DNA from: Paraphysoderma sedebokerense
Lineage: Eukaryota > Blastocladiomycota > Physodermatomycetes > Physodermatales > Physodermataceae
Length of the DNA: 64,000 bases
NCBI GenBank assembly: GCA_025602915.1
Contig: JAHLJZ010000010.1
Span: 372,001-436,000, forward strand
Reading direction: 5' to 3'
Shown: in pieces, positions 63,601-64,000 of the stretch
Position numbering within the stretch: position 1 is the stretch's first letter
Layout of the letters: each line of letters begins with the position of its first letter
The notes under the pieces: generated by a model
What the model was told of the DNA's origin: nothing
Seen by the model: the letters and a program-made list of their open reading frames with translations, nothing else
Databases searched by the model: none
Program-made: the position numbers and the translations under genes

Positions 63601-64000
63601 AATGCATTTGATGCCAATCGTCGAAGCTGAAGAATTGTTACGGGACTTGTCGAATTCTCAAAAGAAATTGGAGAAAGAGTTTACTGATTATCAAATTAAA
63701 TTGAGTCAAGTGAATTCTTTGATTGAGGCGGTGGACAAATTATTAGCGAGTTCGGTTACGCAGCCAGTTCATGATATGCATAAATCCGTTCGAACTGAAT
63801 TTAACGAACTCAATGATATTTTGAAATCACGGGTCAACTTGAAGGATTTACTCCGTCGAATTTACAATCATAATCGAGCGTACCAGCAAATCCAAGATTG
63901 GTTGACGGTTGCCCGTTCCACTATATTAGGCGTTCAAATAACAGATCGCGGTCTCGACGATATCGAAACCAAATTATCGACGTTTACTCAGACTTTTCAA
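57681..64000 (+). CDS. Actinin/spectrin-like giant: two CH domains then spectrin-type coiled repeats (runs off right edge)
   Basis: Four exons (57681-59342, 59399-59533, 59594-59675, 59748-64000+) stay in frame to the last base and give the first 2,044 residues. Two calponin-homology domains form an actin-binding module. CH1 (about 43-165) includes LQKKAFIRWINSNLR, LRDGTVLLLLLKIL and LTLGLIWIIILQYQI. CH2 (about 227-345) includes QTLLSWCQQQLKAF and TSWQSGLAFCGLLAAYDPTL. After that come well over a thousand residues of heptad-rich helices with recurring W at spectrin-repeat spacing (AKAWIARAREEV, FLEWLQALEKS-like blocks). The order fits alpha-actinin, spectrin, plakin or nesprin families, but the length already exceeds alpha-actinin. 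Which one it is depends on the missing C-terminus: EF hands would mean actinin/spectrin, a KASH helix would mean nesprin. The last exon is over 4.2 kb, unusual for this gene set. Confidence 0.88.

Overview
The window looks like nuclear DNA of an early-diverging, zoosporic (flagellated, chytrid-type) fungus. The fungal evidence is a myosin-headed chitin synthase, a sterol C-14 reductase of the ergosterol pathway, a TORC2 SIN1/AVO1 subunit and a VPS10 sorting receptor. The flagellum evidence is a clear radial spoke head 10 homolog B (RSPH10B) with MORN repeats. Genes are intron-rich. Introns are mostly 50-110 nt, GT..AG, often with CTAAC-like branch sites, so most genes are fragmented and their exons had to be joined by reading frame and splice phase.

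Layout, left third: 1-975 holds the start of an unknown minus-strand gene and a three-exon V-ATPase V0 subunit f/RNaseK gene. 1908-8326 is a ten-exon myosin-chitin synthase. 9731-13105 is a casein kinase 1 with long Q/P-rich flanks. 13347-14484 is a membrane thioredoxin (TMX-like). 14966-16325 is a mitochondrial FAD/folate-type carrier. 16714-18675 is the sterol C-14 reductase. About 18.88-19.99 kb is a six-copy tandem repeat array. 20349-21468 is a poorly resolved multi-pass membrane protein. 21728-21812 is tRNA-Ile(AAU) with an 11-nt intron.

Middle third: a minus-strand RluA-type pseudouridine synthase (22008-23517) diverges from a 6-phosphofructo-2-kinase (23849-25980) whose phosphatase half has lost its catalytic histidine. 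CENP-S/MHF1 (26216-27409) faces RSPH10B (27920-31164, minus). RSPH10B diverges from a single-exon coiled-coil protein (31446-33050). Uridine kinase (33132-34555, minus) diverges from SIN1/AVO1 (34844-37549) across a promoter with three CACGTG boxes. A threonine aldolase with a presequence-like N-terminus (37844-39806) converges on the next gene.

Right third: a very large minus-strand VPS10 receptor (40026-49150) carries three tandem VPS10 modules. It is followed by a 1,163-residue disordered nuclear-looking protein (49850-53471), a gene-poor stretch with a possible Cys-finger/N-Q-rich gene (about 54.76-55.69 kb), an ankyrin-repeat gene (55853-57177, minus), and the first 2,044 residues of an actinin/spectrin-like cytoskeletal giant that runs off the right edge (57681-64000+).

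I see no operon-like pathway cluster. This is an ordinary eukaryotic gene neighbourhood with repeated divergent promoter pairs. The most notable content is modified versions of known proteins: a chitin synthase motor without a normal P-loop, a triple-module VPS10 receptor, and a phosphatase-dead PFK-2.
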